A stretch of DNA of 50,289 bases from Verrucomicrobiota bacterium. GTDB taxonomy: Bacteria > Verrucomicrobiota > Verrucomicrobiia > Limisphaerales > Fontisphaeraceae. The position numbers and the translations under genes are program-made. The DNA lies in assembly GCA_037139415.1 (NCBI GenBank), contig JBAXGN010000029.1, positions 1 to 50,289 of the forward strand, in the 5' to 3' direction. This document shows, piece by piece, positions 49,326 through 50,289 of this stretch; position 1 is the stretch's first letter, and every line of letters starts with the position of its first letter. Below the pieces are notes generated by a model that did no database searches, was not told the DNA's origin, and saw nothing but the letters and a program-made list of their open reading frames with translations.

Positions 49326-50289
49326 TACCGATCATCAAATTCGGATCCATTACCAGTTTCACTCACGGTTCCTTCGATAGTGACTGGATCATTCCACCAT
49401 ATATTTAAAAAGCTAACGTCAACGAAAAACCCAGTTACCCAGCCTTTTGAAGACACATTAAGGTTCCAGTAAGTTTTAGTAGGGTCGGATAAATAAGTTT
49501 TTTCAGGCAAGCCGCTAAACTTTCCGACAGTGCTACACCCGTAAAGTACCATATTCCGTATTTTGTATGGTGAATATCTGCCAGGGCGTACAGTGTCATT
49601 ATTGTTCTGTTTACCTCCTGGTGCTAGCACTTGAGGATATCCATCAAGACCATGTCCGCCATACATATATATATAAATTCCATCTGTACGTAAATGGTCC
49701 TTGATTTGAAGCGATGTTACATTATCATACAGTGCTACATAATAGCCTTCGTCTTCCAATGACGCTGCCGCCAAGCGCAAAGAATCCTGCAAGCGCACAA
49801 GAAGAGACGAGAATTCCATGCTGTAAGGAACAAACTTGTTTCTTCCAAGATCGACAAATACTAAATTGGGAACTGTATAAGTCGTGTTAGGAGTTAATGA
49901 TGTAATAGATTTCCCATTAATATCGCGGAGCCACCCCTTCACGCCAAGTGCATCTGTCGCATCTAATTGAAGTGTTTCAGCTAGGCTTGATATGGTATCG
50001 CCCGTTTCGGAACACACCTTGGCACGTGGTTGGTTGGATTTGCGTTCAACCTTAGTCCAAAGACCTAAATAATCATTTTGCGATATAGGGTTGTTTTTAA
50101 CAAACCCATATAAATTCATGCCGCCCTTGATTCCAATCGGATCCCTACTCATCCATTTCTCCATTTCCGGCTCATAAAACCGATACCCGTAATAATACCG
50201 TTTGGTTTCCCAATCGTAATACTTGGTCGAAAACAGGAAATTAAACTCCCTGGCCATCGGCCCCGTCGCCCGAATGACCACCCCAAACG
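49325..50289 (-). CDS. RHS-repeat protein, 3' part, with LysM-like and CHAT/caspase-like segments
   Basis: The C-terminal part of a larger gene that continues past the right edge (the frame is open with no start). It begins with the RHS core (FSTKYYDWETKRYYYGYRFY, then KWMSRDPIGIKGG and LYGFVKNNPI), the usual boundary before a variable toxin tip. Residues then include VCSETGDTISSLAETLQL, like a LysM repeat, and a 180-residue tip. In the tip, IYIYMYGGHGLDGY (His about 210 from the first visible Met) and MVLYGCSTVG (Cys about 249) resemble the His-Cys dyad of CHAT/caspase-like peptidases. This assignment rests on motif shape only. The stop overlaps the start of the downstream small membrane protein. 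Confidence 0.8.
   Translation of the reverse strand, partial: FGVVIRATGPMAREFNFLFSTKYYDWETKRYYYGYRFYEPEMEKWMSRDPIGIKGGMNLYGFVKNNPISQNDYLGLWTKVERKSNQPRAKVCSETGDTISSLAETLQLDATDALGVKGWLRDINGKSITSLTPNTTYTVPNLVFVDLGRNKFVPYSMEFSSLLVRLQDSLRLAAASLEDEGYYVALYDNVTSLQIKDHLRTDGIYIYMYGGHGLDGYPQVLAPGGKQNNNDTVRPGRYSPYKIRNMVLYGCSTVGKFSGLPEKTYLSDPTKTYWNLNVSSKGWVTGFFVDVSFLNIWWNDPVTIEGTVSETGNGSEFDDR

Overview
The window reads as a chromosome segment of a Gram-negative bacterium, most likely a verrucomicrobium (Verrucomicrobiota, Pedosphaera/Limisphaerales-like). The pointers are a prepilin-like protein with the C-terminal H-X9-DG motif, an LpxI-type lipid A enzyme, a GH106-like secreted glycosidase, a DUF6807 (PmoA-like) protein, a secreted squalene-cyclase-repeat protein and intergenic hairpin repeats. 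This assignment is an inference from gene families, not from a phylogenetic marker.

Layout. 1-6.3 kb: a partial tRNA-like sequence, a YgdI/YgdR lipoprotein, rpsU (TTG start) with a strong terminator, a TIM-barrel sugar isomerase overlapping a flippase-like membrane protein, a Sel1-repeat lipoprotein, and a phytoene-desaturase-like oxidoreductase divergent from a GbsR/MarR regulator across an inverted repeat. 6.9-12.3 kb: a large glycosidase, a three-part SelD fusion and an unrecognised gene. 12.7-15.1 kb: an ABC exporter operon (ATPase, permease, TPR membrane protein). 15.3-19.3 kb: dnaK, groES, groEL, all on the minus strand, ending at a terminator. 19.6-25.4 kb: pseudopilin, lpxI, rmuC, a DegT/StrS aminotransferase and a formylglycine-generating-enzyme-like lipoprotein.

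25.5-29.8 kb is a repeat field. It holds many short hairpins whose arms co-vary, a 13-unit array of 21-bp hairpins, near-copies of a dispersed repeat at both ends, and two small genes. A 561-bp tandem duplication bounded by a 7-bp microhomology has produced a chimeric collagen-like pseudogene. 29.8-41.2 kb is ordinary chromosome: glmS, a DUF6807 protein, a squalene-cyclase-like protein, a PanE-like reductase, an acetyl-xylan-esterase-like protein, a secreted protein with an altered metallopeptidase motif, an MBL-fold hydrolase and a CHASE-PAS-PAS histidine kinase.

From about 41.2 kb to the right edge the DNA becomes clearly AT-richer and is accessory. It holds small unknown genes and a four-gene minus-strand operon: an XRE regulator, a RuvC-fold protein lacking its first catalytic Asp, a 59-residue protein and an SMC/RecF-like ATPase with a CPFC motif and a C-terminal zinc ribbon. 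Next to it is a large serine recombinase with a small companion gene. At the edge is the 3' end of an RHS gene with a LysM-like segment and a possible CHAT/caspase-like His-Cys domain, translationally coupled to a small membrane protein that may be its immunity partner. The operon is preceded by a perfect sigma-70 promoter that fires straight into an intrinsic terminator, then a GNRA hairpin and an operator-like repeat. This operon and its leader are the best candidates here for an undescribed system.
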